Shown here in pieces: positions 44,410 to 53,607 of a stretch of 64,000 nucleotides of DNA. Position numbers and translations under genes: made by a program. Below the pieces are notes generated by a model, which saw only the letters and a list, made by a program, of their open reading frames with translations, was not told the origin of the DNA and made no database searches. The stretch covers positions 1-64,000 of the forward strand of contig JAOTVV010000002.1 of assembly GCA_029863245.1 (NCBI GenBank), given 5' to 3'. The DNA is from Gemmatimonadota bacterium. Lineage in GTDB: Bacteria; Gemmatimonadota; Gemmatimonadetes; Gemmatimonadales; GWC2-71-9. Position 1 is the stretch's first letter. Each line of letters begins with the position of its first letter.

Positions 44410-45999
44410 ATGGCCGATCAGGAACGGGTGACACTGGCCATCGACGGGATGGAGATCACGGTCCCCAAAGGGACCACCATCCTCGAGGCGGCGAAACAGG
44501 CCGGCGTCTTGATTCCCCATTACTGCTATCACCCAGGACTGCCGGTGGCCGGCGTTTGCCGAATGTGTCTCGTCGAGATCGAGGGGGTGCCGAAGCTGCA
44601 GATCGGCTGTGCAACCCCCGCGGCCGAAGGTCAGACGGTGCGGGTCAACGAGTCCGAGCAGGCCAAGCACGCCAGGCAGGGTGTGCTGGAGTTCTTGCTC
44701 ATCAATCATCCGCTCGACTGTCCGATTTGCGATCAAGCGGGCGAGTGCGAGCTACAGAACTATGTGTTCCAGGAGGGCCGAGCCCGCACACGGTACTCTC
44801 CGACATATCCGAAGCGCTTCAATCCGGTGGAAGATTTCGGCGGGGACGTGCTGTACGTTCCCAACCGGTGCATCCTCTGCACGCGCTGCGTTCGGTTCAT
44901 GGACCACGTGGCCGGCGAGCACGTGCTCAACGTGAGTGAGCGAGGAGACCGCGCCTACATCGGGATCCATCCGCAACGGCAGCTCGACCATCCGTGGGCG
45001 GGGAACGTGGTGGACCTGTGTCCCGTGGGGTCGCTGCTGTCGAAGGACTTCCTGCACAAGGCGCGCGCGTGGGAGCTGGATCACACGCCGAGTGTGTGCA
45101 CGGGGTGCTCTCAGGGCTGCAACGTGAACCTCGACACGCGGGCCCATTCGGTGGTCCGGGTCCGTCCGCGGCCCAATGCCGAGGTCAACAAGTACTTCAT
45201 GTGCGACCACGGGCGGCAGACCTATCGAGCCATGAATCGGGGGGACCGGATCGAAGCCCCGCTCGTGGCCGAAGGTGGCGCACTCGTGGCGGCCGACTGG
45301 GATCACACGCTGGCGCGGGCCGCCCAGATTCTAAAGGGATCGAGCGGCACGGCCGTGGCGCTCGTGTCGCCTTCGGCGTCGACCGAGGCGCTGTACCTCC
45401 TCAAGGCGGTCCTCGACGGATTCACGATGACCGCGGCGTTCCGTGTGGAACGGGCGGATGGCGAGCAGCCGTTAGCGGGGATCGCGGGGCTGTCGCTTCG
45501 GAGCGAGCGCGCCCCAAACGTCGCCGGTGCGACGTTGCTCGGATACGAGGAATCGTTCGATCGCGCCCTCGAGGCTGCCAGGCAGGCCGCGGTGGTCGTT
45601 GTGTTGGACGAGGATCTGGATGGGGTCACGAGTGACATGCTCAAGGGCAGCGGCAATTTGATCTACCTGGGTAGGGCCCTACCGGACGTGGCGCGCTCGG
45701 CTCGCGTTGTGCTCCCGGTGACCAACGTCGCCGAAGAGGATGGATCCTTTGTCAACCGGGACGGTCGGGTACAGCGGTATCTCCAGGCCAAGTCGGGTCC
45801 CGGGATGGCGCGACCGGCGTGGTGGATCTTGAGCGAGTTGCTGGCGGAGCTCGGTCGCGGTGAACCGCTTGGGAGCGCGGCCGAGGCGTTCGAGATCTTG
45901 GCTGCCAAGGAACGCGCCTTCGACGGGATGTCCTACGGAAGCTTGGGTCTCAAGGGGGTCCGGGTGGGGAACGGGACCGCGGCGGAGGTGACTGCATGA
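44410..45999 (+). CDS. nuoG: NADH-quinone oxidoreductase subunit G, compact form
   Basis: The 529-residue Fe-S subunit has an N-terminal 2Fe-2S domain (HYCYHPGLPVAGVCRMCLVE), CPICDQAGECELQNY, and 4Fe-4S motifs including CILCTRCVRF. A further set, Cx2Cx3Cx27C (C230, C233, C237, C265), matches the extra N7 cluster known from E. coli and Thermus NuoG. The molybdopterin-like C-terminal domain is much shorter than in those proteins (family often 650-900 residues). ATG 44410 is chosen over GTG two codons upstream. It overlaps nuoH by 4 nt. Confidence 0.94.
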   Translation: MADQERVTLAIDGMEITVPKGTTILEAAKQAGVLIPHYCYHPGLPVAGVCRMCLVEIEGVPKLQIGCATPAAEGQTVRVNESEQAKHARQGVLEFLLINHPLDCPICDQAGECELQNYVFQEGRARTRYSPTYPKRFNPVEDFGGDVLYVPNRCILCTRCVRFMDHVAGEHVLNVSERGDRAYIGIHPQRQLDHPWAGNVVDLCPVGSLLSKDFLHKARAWELDHTPSVCTGCSQGCNVNLDTRAHSVVRVRPRPNAEVNKYFMCDHGRQTYRAMNRGDRIEAPLVAEGGALVAADWDHTLARAAQILKGSSGTAVALVSPSASTEALYLLKAVLDGFTMTAAFRVERADGEQPLAGIAGLSLRSERAPNVAGATLLGYEESFDRALEAARQAAVVVVLDEDLDGVTSDMLKGSGNLIYLGRALPDVARSARVVLPVTNVAEEDGSFVNRDGRVQRYLQAKSGPGMARPAWWILSELLAELGRGEPLGSAAEAFEILAAKERAFDGMSYGSLGLKGVRVGNGTAAEVTA

Positions 46000-47207
46000 C
46001 CCCAGAGCTGAAGGGGTTCCTGTTGGTCAGCGGCATCAAGGTCTCAGTGGCCTTCGGGACGCTGTTTCTGATCATCGCCTTCGTCACCTGGCTGGAGCGG
46101 CGGGTGGCGGCCTGGATCCAGAATCGCATCGGACCGAACCGCGTGGGGCCGTTCGGGCTGTTCCAGCCCATCGCCGACGGCATCAAGAACTTCGTCAAGG
46201 AAGAGCTGCTGCCAGGCCAGGCCGATCGCACCCTCTTCATCTTGGCGCCAGCGATGGCATTCGTACCGTCGCTGCTCCTGTTCGCTGTCATCCCGTTTGC
46301 CGCACCGCTGCCGGTGTCCTTCGACTTCACGCTCCCTGTGCTCGGTCGATTCGTCCACGTGGGACCGGTCTCGATGGTGATCGCGGATCTGCCCATCGGA
46401 TTCCTCTTCATTCTCGCGATTTCCAGCCTCGCCGTATATGGCATCGTGTTCGCAGGCTGGTCGTCGGGAAACAAGTACTCGTTGCTCGGCGGGCTGCGTT
46501 CCAGCGCGCAGATGGTAAGCTACGAGATCGCCATGGGGATGAGTCTGGTGCCCGTGCTGCTCGTCGGTGGGAACGTCAAGTTGACGGAGCTGGTCCGGCT
46601 GCAACAGGACTCCCTCTGGTTCATCCTCGCCTTGACGGTGGGCTTCGTGCTGTTCGCGATCTCGGCGCTCGCTGAAAACAACCGGTTGCCGTTCGATCTC
46701 CCGGAGGCCGAGGGCGAGCTCGTAGGCGGGTACCATACGGAGTACAGCTCCATGCGTTTCGCCACCTTCTTCCTTGCGGAGTACGGGGCCCTGGTCACCA
46801 TGTCGGCGCTCATGGCCACGCTGTTCTTCGGTGGGTGGGACATCCCGGGATCCTGGGACGAGGGGGAACCGTCGGTGATCGTGTCGCTGGCTACGCTCGC
46901 GATGTTCCTGGCCAAGACGTTCTTCTTCATTCTGTGCTACATCTGGATTCGGTGGACGCTCCCGCGCTTCCGTTTCGATCAACTGATGGCGCTGGGATGG
47001 AAGGTCATGCTGCCGCTGGTGCTGACGTACATCATGATCTTGGCAACGGCCGTCTGGGCCTTCGACACGGCGGGCCTGGCATTCGGTCGGACCTACGTGG
47101 TGGCTCTGTTCGGCGTGAACGTGGTGCTCCTGCTCGCCATCCTGTGGGGGCTCGATCGAAACCGTATCATTTGGGGGCAGCGCCTGACCCGCGAAGGGAG
47201 CGTGTGA
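45996..47207 (+). CDS. nuoH: NADH-quinone oxidoreductase subunit H
   Basis: The 403-residue membrane subunit (ND1) completes the quinone chamber. Signatures are ERRVAAWIQNRIGPNRVGPFGLFQPIADGIKNFVKEELLPGQADR and AENNRLPFDLPEAEGELVGGYHTEYSSMRFATFFLAEYG. About eight to nine membrane helices are visible. The ATGA junction with nuoG and the TGATG junction with nuoI show translational coupling. Confidence 0.96.
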   Translation: MTPELKGFLLVSGIKVSVAFGTLFLIIAFVTWLERRVAAWIQNRIGPNRVGPFGLFQPIADGIKNFVKEELLPGQADRTLFILAPAMAFVPSLLLFAVIPFAAPLPVSFDFTLPVLGRFVHVGPVSMVIADLPIGFLFILAISSLAVYGIVFAGWSSGNKYSLLGGLRSSAQMVSYEIAMGMSLVPVLLVGGNVKLTELVRLQQDSLWFILALTVGFVLFAISALAENNRLPFDLPEAEGELVGGYHTEYSSMRFATFFLAEYGALVTMSALMATLFFGGWDIPGSWDEGEPSVIVSLATLAMFLAKTFFFILCYIWIRWTLPRFRFDQLMALGWKVMLPLVLTYIMILATAVWAFDTAGLAFGRTYVVALFGVNVVLLLAILWGLDRNRIIWGQRLTREGSV

Positions 47208-47713
47208 TGGCGATACGCGTCGTGGTGGTCAAGCGGCCGGAGCGGGAGATCAGCTACCTGCGGGCTGCGCTCAAGGGCATGGCGATGACGTTCCGCCATC
47301 TGTTGCAGAAGAAATTCACGATGCAGTACCCCGAGCAACGGTCCACGGACGACTGGTCGCTGTCACCGCGGTGGCGAGGCACACACCGCATGCTCACGGA
47401 CGAGCAGGGTCGGGCGAAGTGTGTGGCCTGCGGGCTCTGCCCACAGATCTGCCCGGCGAACTGCATCAAGCTGGTCCCGGGCGAAGACGAGGTGGGCCAT
47501 CGATATCCGCTGATCTACGAGATCGACGAATTCCGGTGTGTCTTCTGCGGCTATTGTCAGGAGGTGTGTCCGGAAGAAGCGATTCACGTCGGCGTGCACT
47601 ACGAGAACGCGGAATACGAGCGGGAGCGCTTCGTATACGACCTGGAGCGACTCTGTGCGCAGACGCATCCCGTGTCGACACTCTGGGATCCCTCGGATCC
47701 CAAAGGTGAGTGA
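47207..47713 (+). CDS. nuoI: NADH-quinone oxidoreductase subunit I
   Basis: The 168-residue ferredoxin-like subunit holds clusters N6a and N6b: CVACGLCPQICPANCIKL and CVFCGYCQEVCPEEAIH, two classic CxxCxxCxxxCP motifs. The N-terminal amphipathic helix region (AALKGMAMTFRHLLQKKFTMQYPEQR) contacts the membrane. ATG 47207 overlaps the nuoH stop by 1 nt; a longer upstream frame inside nuoH is rejected. Confidence 0.96.
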   Translation: MAIRVVVVKRPEREISYLRAALKGMAMTFRHLLQKKFTMQYPEQRSTDDWSLSPRWRGTHRMLTDEQGRAKCVACGLCPQICPANCIKLVPGEDEVGHRYPLIYEIDEFRCVFCGYCQEVCPEEAIHVGVHYENAEYERERFVYDLERLCAQTHPVSTLWDPSDPKGE

Positions 47714-48237
47714 CCGTGACACACGTCGAAATCGTGTTCTGGATCACCGCGGTGGTCGCCATCGCCTCGGCGTTCCTCTGCATCACCAGACGGAGTCCCG
47801 TTGCGAGCGCCCTCTGGCTCGTGAGCACCATGTTCGCCCTTGCCGTCATGTTCCTGCTTCTGGACGCGCACTTCATTGCCGCGATGCAGGTGCTGGTCTA
47901 CGCGGGCGCCATCATGGTGCTGTTTCTGTTCGTAATCATGCTGCTGAATGTGGGACGAGCGAGTTCGAGCGATATGGTGGGCTGGGTGGGACGCCTCGTG
48001 ATGGCGGCAATTGCCGTGGTTCTCGCAGCCGAGCTCTGGGTGCTGAGCCGGGCGGGTCCATCAGCCGACGTGCGGCTCGGCGCCGAATCGGTATCCCAGC
48101 TCGCCGCGGAGCAGGGAGCGGTGGGAATGATCGGCGAATCCTTGTTCAGGGTGTTCCTGGTGCCCTTTGAGATTACGTCGGTGCTGCTGCTCGCGGCGAT
48201 TGTCGGGGCGGTGGTACTGGCCAAGAGGCGGCTCTGA
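47710..48237 (+). CDS. nuoJ: NADH-quinone oxidoreductase subunit J
   Basis: The 175-residue ND6-type membrane subunit has five helices and the core [27 protein letters not shown] with the pi-bulge helix and conserved Tyr/Gly. It ends with [23 protein letters not shown]. The GTG start overlaps the nuoI stop (GTGA); a second GTG two codons later is possible. Confidence 0.94.
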   Translation: MTVTHVEIVFWITAVVAIASAFLCITRRSPVASALWLVSTMFALAVMFLLLDAHFIAAMQVLVYAGAIMVLFLFVIMLLNVGRASSSDMVGWVGRLVMAAIAVVLAAELWVLSRAGPSADVRLGAESVSQLAAEQGAVGMIGESLFRVFLVPFEITSVLLLAAIVGAVVLAKRRL

Positions 48238-48533
48238 TGCTACTCGGACCCTCCCTCACGGTCTCGCTGATTCTGTTCAGCATTGGCGTGGCGGGCGTGT
48301 TGATCCGCCGGAACGCGATCATCGTCTTTATGTGCATCGAGCTCATGCTCAACGCGGTGAACCTCTCATTCATCGCGCTCGCGCAGCAGCTCGGCCGAGA
48401 GGGACAGGTGATCGTTTTCTTCGTGATGGCTGTCGCGGCGGCGGAGGCGACGGTCGGGCTCGCCATCATGATTGCGATCTATCGACATAAGAATTCGCTC
48501 AATGTCACTGAGCTCAACCTGCTGAGGGGCTGA
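48237..48533 (+). CDS. nuoK: NADH-quinone oxidoreductase subunit K
   Basis: The 98-residue ND4L-type subunit has three helices with the proton-path glutamates in [13 protein letters not shown] and [23 protein letters not shown] junctions on both sides link it to nuoJ and nuoL. Size and motifs are normal for the family. Confidence 0.95.
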   Translation: MLLGPSLTVSLILFSIGVAGVLIRRNAIIVFMCIELMLNAVNLSFIALAQQLGREGQVIVFFVMAVAAAEATVGLAIMIAIYRHKNSLNVTELNLLRG

Positions 48534-50512
48534 TGCCGGCGTCCGTGGGGTGGGTGTGGCTGGTCATCGTCTTGCCGTTCCTCGGCTTCCTGGTGAACGG
48601 CACGCTGAGCTTCGTGCGGCCCGACGCGAAGCGGGTTGTGAGTGCCGTCGGAGTCGGTGTACTCGCACTGTCGTTCGTCGTCGCGCTGGTGGTGACCGGC
48701 GGGGTGGTCGCACACCCGCCGCACGGGCATCCCTACGTGCTGACCCTATGGTCCTGGATGCCGGCGGGGAGCCTGCAGATCGACGCGGCGCTGCAGGTCG
48801 ACCAACTGTCAACGGTGATGATGTTGGTGGTGACGGGCATCAGCACCTTGATCCACATCTTCAGCATCGGCTATATGCGCGAAGACCCGGGCTACCCCCG
48901 GTACTTCGCGTATCTGAATCTCTTCGTCTTCTTCATGCTGATCCTGGTGCTCGGCGCCAGCTTCCCGGTGATGTTCGTTGGATGGGAAGGTGTTGGCCTG
49001 TGCAGCTATCTCCTGATCGGCTTCTGGTACGAGAACAAGCCATTCGCCGATGCGGGCAAGAAGGCCTTCATCATGAACCGTATCGGGGACTTTGGATTCC
49101 TCGTGGCGATGTTCATGATCTTCCACGCGACCGGCAGCCTGTCGTTCGTCACGGTGTTCGAAGAGGCGCCACAGTTGTTTGCCGTGGGCGGGACCACGAT
49201 CACGCTCATCACGTTGGCGCTGTTCATGGGATGCACGGGGAAGTCAGCCCAGATCCCGTTGTTCACGTGGCTCCCGGACGCCATGGCCGGCCCGACACCC
49301 GTTTCCGCGCTGATCCATGCCGCCACCATGGTAACGGCGGGTGTGTATCTGGTGGCCCGGGCGAACGTGCTGTTTGCCATGGCCCCGGTCTCCAGTTTGG
49401 TGGTGGCGGCCACGGGTGCCGCGACCGCGCTGTTTGCCGCGACCATTGCCGTCAAGCAGTGGGATATCAAGAAGGTGCTGGCGTATTCGACCATCTCTCA
49501 GCTCGGGTACATGTTCATGGGCGTGGGGGTCGGCGCGTACGCAGCAGGCATTTTCCATTTGACAACCCATGCGTTCTTCAAGGCGCTTCTGTTCCTGGGC
49601 TCGGGCAGCGTGATCCACGCGCTGCACCACGCGTTCCATGCGACTCACCGGCACGACGACGCGCAGGACATGCGTAACATGGGCGGCCTACGGCGCTACA
49701 TGCCGTGGACGGCGGCGCTGATGTGGATCGCCACGCTCGCCATCGCCGGGGTGCCCGGCTTCTCGGGGTTCTTCTCCAAGGACGAGATCCTCGCCATGAC
49801 CTTCGCCCGAGGTCAGGAGGCCGGCGTTTTCTATGTGCTGTGGATCGTCGGGGCGGTGGCTGCGCTGCTCACCGCGTTTTACATGACGCGGATGATGCTG
49901 TACACGTTCCACGGTCCGACGCGTACCGGCGAGGAGGAGGAACGGCACCTTCACGAGGCCCCGTGGGTCATGACAGGACCATTGCTCTTTCTCGGCATCG
50001 GGAGCGTCGTGGCCGGAGTGTTGAACCTCCCCGCCGTCCTTCCCGGGAGCGGGTGGTTGCACCACTTCCTGGAGCCGGTGACCGAGGGGAGCACCGCCTA
50101 TCTCCCGGAGTTCCATCTCGCGAGCGCGACGGAATGGGCGCTCCTGGGACTCGCGACCCTGATCGCCGCGGCTGGTATCCTCGGGGCGTGGAATTTCCTC
50201 AAGCCGGCACTGCTCCAACCGGCGAGCCTCGCAACGCCGGAGTCCGGGCTGCAGAGGATTCTGCTGCGGAAGTGGTATGTGGATGAGATCTACGATGCCC
50301 TCGTGATACGACCGATCATGTGGCTCTCCGAGCGCACCTTCTGGAAGGTCGTGGACGTCGGGGTCATCGATGGTGTGCTCGTGAACGGCTCGGCGAAGAC
50401 GGCACGTGCCGTCGGGTGGATCGGAAGTCGACTCCAGTCCGGTCGAGTCGCGACCTACGTGTTCTTCTTCGTGTTGGGCTCGATCCTCGTGCTCCGCGCC
50501 CTGCTACGGTGA
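48533..50512 (+). CDS. nuoL: NADH-quinone oxidoreductase subunit L
   Basis: The 659-residue antiporter-like subunit carries 14-16 helices and the long lateral helix at its C-terminus. Core signatures are SFPVMFVGWEGVGLCSYLLIGFWYENKPFADAGKKAFIMNRIGDFGFL, PLFTWLPDAMAGPTPVSALIHAATMVTAGVYLVAR and YSTISQLGYMFMGVGVGAYAAGIFHLTTHAFFKALLFLGSGSVIHALHH. It starts in a TGATG junction with nuoK. Confidence 0.96.
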   Translation: MPASVGWVWLVIVLPFLGFLVNGTLSFVRPDAKRVVSAVGVGVLALSFVVALVVTGGVVAHPPHGHPYVLTLWSWMPAGSLQIDAALQVDQLSTVMMLVVTGISTLIHIFSIGYMREDPGYPRYFAYLNLFVFFMLILVLGASFPVMFVGWEGVGLCSYLLIGFWYENKPFADAGKKAFIMNRIGDFGFLVAMFMIFHATGSLSFVTVFEEAPQLFAVGGTTITLITLALFMGCTGKSAQIPLFTWLPDAMAGPTPVSALIHAATMVTAGVYLVARANVLFAMAPVSSLVVAATGAATALFAATIAVKQWDIKKVLAYSTISQLGYMFMGVGVGAYAAGIFHLTTHAFFKALLFLGSGSVIHALHHAFHATHRHDDAQDMRNMGGLRRYMPWTAALMWIATLAIAGVPGFSGFFSKDEILAMTFARGQEAGVFYVLWIVGAVAALLTAFYMTRMMLYTFHGPTRTGEEEERHLHEAPWVMTGPLLFLGIGSVVAGVLNLPAVLPGSGWLHHFLEPVTEGSTAYLPEFHLASATEWALLGLATLIAAAGILGAWNFLKPALLQPASLATPESGLQRILLRKWYVDEIYDALVIRPIMWLSERTFWKVVDVGVIDGVLVNGSAKTARAVGWIGSRLQSGRVATYVFFFVLGSILVLRALLR

Positions 50513-50516
50513 AGTG

Positions 50517-52049
50517 ATGATATACGGCGAGTGGATCCTGGACCTGCTGCTGGCGTTCCCGGTTCTCGCGGCGCTGGCCGTGCTGTTGAGTCCGGAGGCG
50601 GCGGCGAAGCGCGTGGCGCTGGTCGGGACCCTGGTAGAATTCCTGCTCTCCGTGCCGCTCTGGTGGATGTTCGATCCGGGGACGGCGGCCATGCAGTTCC
50701 AAGTGACGCATCCCTGGATCCCAGGGTGGGGGATCATGTTCAGCCTCGGGCTCGACGGGATCTCGCTGTTCATGGTGCTGCTCACGACGTTCACGATGCC
50801 GCTCGCAGTGCTTGGAAGCTGGAACTACATCAAGGAGAAGCAGCGAGCGTACTACGCCCTCCTGCTGGTGCTCACGACCGGAATGCTCGGCGTCTTCGTG
50901 GCGCTCGATCTGTTCGTCTTCTACGTGTTCTGGGAAATCATGCTCATCCCGATGTACTTCCTCATCGGGGTGTGGGGCGGGCCGCGCCGGCTGTATGCGG
51001 CCATCAAGTTCTTCCTGTTCACCTTCGTCGGATCGCTGCTCATGCTTGTGGCGATCCTGGTGATGTACTCCGTCGTGGGGCGGGCAACCGGAGAGTATTC
51101 ATTCGCGTACAGTCACCTCCTGGACAACGTGGGCAGTGTGGAGCGATGGGCGTTCTGGCTCTTTGGGGCGTTCTTCCTGGCGTTCGCCATCAAGGTGCCG
51201 ATGTTCCCGTTCCACACGTGGTTGCCGGATGCCCACGTGGAGGCACCCACCGCTGGCTCAGTCATCCTGGCCGGTATCCTCCTGAAGATGGGGACATACG
51301 GCTTCCTCCGGTTCGCCGTGCCGTTCTTCCCTGGGGTGGCGTTCCATCCAACCGTGCAGACCGTGGTCGTCGTGCTCGCGGTGACCGGCATCATCTACGG
51401 CGCGCTTGTCGCCATGGTCCAACCCGATTTCAAGAAGTTGGTGGCGTACTCCTCCATCAGCCATCTGGGCTTCGTCATGCTCGGGATCTGGGCGCTCTCG
51501 CTCCAGAGTGTCGAGGGCGCGATCATCATCATGATCAGCCACGGGATTTCGACGGGTGCACTGTTCTTCCTCGCCGGGATGTTGTACGAGCGCGCCCACA
51601 CTCGGGAAATCGCGGCGTTTGGCGGGATTGCCCGGGTCGTACCGGCACTGGCGGCCACGTTGACGATCGTCTCACTCTCGTCGATCGGACTGCCTGGCAC
51701 GAACGGCTTCATCGGTGAATTCCTCGTCCTGGTGGGGTCCTTTGGGACGTTCCCGTGGGCGACGGTGGTTGCGGCGACGGGAGTGATTTTCGCCGCCGCC
51801 TACCTCCTGCGTGCGCTTCAACGTCTCATCTACAACAAGCTCGACAATCCGGAGCATGAGCGCATGCGAGACCTCTCGGCGCGGGAGCTGCTGGTCCTCG
51901 TTCCGCTCATCGTGTGCATCCTGTGGATCGGTCTCTATCCGGCGCCGTTCCTCAGACGGGTGGAGGCGTCGGCGCAAGCCTTGGTGGAGCAGATCAGGGG
52001 GCCCGAGGCCACGACCACCCCCGCGCGCGCTGCCGAGGTGGTTCGATGA
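50517..52049 (+). CDS. nuoM: NADH-quinone oxidoreductase subunit M
   Basis: The 510-residue antiporter-like subunit has FSLGLDGISLFMVLLTTFTMPLAVL, FYVFWEIMLIPMYFLIGVWGG (conserved Glu), KVPMFPFHTWLPDAHVEAPTAGSVILAGILLKMGTYGF and YSSISHLGFVMLGIWAL. ATG 50517 follows 4 nt after the nuoL stop; GTG one codon earlier is possible. It overlaps nuoN by 4 nt. Confidence 0.96.
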   Translation: MIYGEWILDLLLAFPVLAALAVLLSPEAAAKRVALVGTLVEFLLSVPLWWMFDPGTAAMQFQVTHPWIPGWGIMFSLGLDGISLFMVLLTTFTMPLAVLGSWNYIKEKQRAYYALLLVLTTGMLGVFVALDLFVFYVFWEIMLIPMYFLIGVWGGPRRLYAAIKFFLFTFVGSLLMLVAILVMYSVVGRATGEYSFAYSHLLDNVGSVERWAFWLFGAFFLAFAIKVPMFPFHTWLPDAHVEAPTAGSVILAGILLKMGTYGFLRFAVPFFPGVAFHPTVQTVVVVLAVTGIIYGALVAMVQPDFKKLVAYSSISHLGFVMLGIWALSLQSVEGAIIIMISHGISTGALFFLAGMLYERAHTREIAAFGGIARVVPALAATLTIVSLSSIGLPGTNGFIGEFLVLVGSFGTFPWATVVAATGVIFAAAYLLRALQRLIYNKLDNPEHERMRDLSARELLVLVPLIVCILWIGLYPAPFLRRVEASAQALVEQIRGPEATTTPARAAEVVR

Positions 52050-53560
52050 TCCCTGCCTACGTCGATCTGAGCGAAGCGTCGGGATTGCTCGTGGCCCTGC
52101 TGCCCGAAGTGTTTCTCACGGGCTGGGTGCTGCTGCTCCTCCTGGTGGTGGCGTGGCAACACCGGAGTGCCGAAGATCAACAACTCGTCGGACGGCTCTC
52201 GCTCGCCGGTCTGGTCGTGACCCTCGCGCTGGTCATTTTGTATTGGCTCCGCGGACCGGAGCCCGAGGGACTGGAGCTCATGATCGCCCTGGACGGATTT
52301 CGGTACGCGACGGCGGCCGTGTTCCTGATCGGGGCGATTCTCGCTGTGGCCATCTCGATGCACTACCTGCGGCGAGAGAGCATCCTCGTGCCGGAATACT
52401 ATTTGCTCATTCTCCTCGCCACCATCGGGATGATGTTCATGGGGGGCGGGGCAGATCTCGTGGTGATCTTCCTCGGTCTCGAGCTCATGTCGGTGGCGGT
52501 CTACGTCCTTGCTGGCATCAATCGCAGGAGCATCTTCGCCGCGGAGGCGGCGCTCAAGTACTTCCTCCTCGGGGCCTTTGCGTCCGCGTTTCTCCTGTAT
52601 GGCATCGCGCTCATCTACGGCGCAACGGGAACGACCAACCTCACGCTCGTCTACGTTCAGATCTCGGCAATGGGCCTGCAGACTGACGTCATGCTCATTG
52701 CCGGGATCGCGATGCTGTTGGTGGGGTTCGGGTTCAAGGTCGCCGCTGTGCCATTTCACATGTGGACGCCGGACGTGTATGACGGGGCGCCGACACCGGT
52801 CACGGCGTTCATGGCTGCGGCCGTGAAGGCGGCGGCGTTTGCGGCGCTGATGCGCATCCTCGTCCAGGCGCTGGCTCCGATGGATTCGGTGTGGACTGAG
52901 GCCGTGTGGTGGCTGGCGGCGATCACCATGGTCGTCGGCAACGTCATCGCCCTCGCCCAGCGGCGACTCAAGAGGATGCTCGCGTACAGCTCGATCGGTC
53001 ACGCCGGGTATCTGCTTGTTGCGGTCACCAGCGGCACGGATCTGGGCACGGCGGCCCTGCTGTATTACGTCCTGGTCTACACGCTGATGACGGTCGGTGC
53101 GTTCGCCATTCTTACAGTGGTGGGACGGGGTGGGGAGCGGGACACGCGCATCGACGACTTCAACGGGCTCGGATCGCGCAGACCATGGCTCGCTTTCGCG
53201 ATGACGGTCTTCATGCTGTCATTACTCGGCTTCCCCGGCACGGCTGGCTTCATCGGGAAGTGGTACATCCTCTCCGCTGCCGTGCAGGCGGATCAGTTCA
53301 AGCTGGCCGTCGTGCTCGTCGGCGCCAGCATCCTGTCGGCGGGCTACTATTTGCCGGTGATCATGGCGATGTACATGAAGGACCCGGTCTCCGACACCGC
53401 GCACGTGGAGACCCGAGCAGTCGGGGCGGTGCGATGGGTCATCGGGGTCACCGCCATGCTGCTGCTCCTGTTCGGTGTCTGGCCCAACGCGGTGCTAGAC
53501 CTGGCTAAAGAGGAGGGCCGGCAGCTTCGTCCGGCAGTGCTGGTCACGGTTTCCCGCTGA
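52046..53560 (+). CDS. nuoN: NADH-quinone oxidoreductase subunit N
   Basis: The 504-residue antiporter-like subunit shows VVIFLGLELMSVAVYVLAGINRRSIFAAEAALKYFLLGAFASAFLLYGIALIYGATGT, FKVAAVPFHMWTPDVYDGAPTPVTAFMAAAVKAAAFAALMRI and YSSIGHAGYLLVAV, all NuoN signatures. The ATGA junction with nuoM gives the start. It is the last of the 14 nuo genes; a hairpin follows 10 nt after the stop. Confidence 0.96.
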   Translation: MIPAYVDLSEASGLLVALLPEVFLTGWVLLLLLVVAWQHRSAEDQQLVGRLSLAGLVVTLALVILYWLRGPEPEGLELMIALDGFRYATAAVFLIGAILAVAISMHYLRRESILVPEYYLLILLATIGMMFMGGGADLVVIFLGLELMSVAVYVLAGINRRSIFAAEAALKYFLLGAFASAFLLYGIALIYGATGTTNLTLVYVQISAMGLQTDVMLIAGIAMLLVGFGFKVAAVPFHMWTPDVYDGAPTPVTAFMAAAVKAAAFAALMRILVQALAPMDSVWTEAVWWLAAITMVVGNVIALAQRRLKRMLAYSSIGHAGYLLVAVTSGTDLGTAALLYYVLVYTLMTVGAFAILTVVGRGGERDTRIDDFNGLGSRRPWLAFAMTVFMLSLLGFPGTAGFIGKWYILSAAVQADQFKLAVVLVGASILSAGYYLPVIMAMYMKDPVSDTAHVETRAVGAVRWVIGVTAMLLLLFGVWPNAVLDLAKEEGRQLRPAVLVTVSR

Positions 53561-53569
53561 ATGTCGAGT

Positions 53570-53593
53570 GGGCTCGCTAGCCCGCACGAGCCC
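53570..53593 (+). terminator. Probable nuo operon terminator
   Basis: GGGCTCG (53570-53576) pairs perfectly with CGAGCCC (53587-53593) around a 10-nt loop, beginning 10 nt after the nuoN stop and followed by TTCCT. The T-tract is short, so termination could be partial and allow read-through into the phosphohexomutase gene. Confidence 0.45.
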
Positions 53594-53607
53594 TTCCTGA
53601 GGTATCC

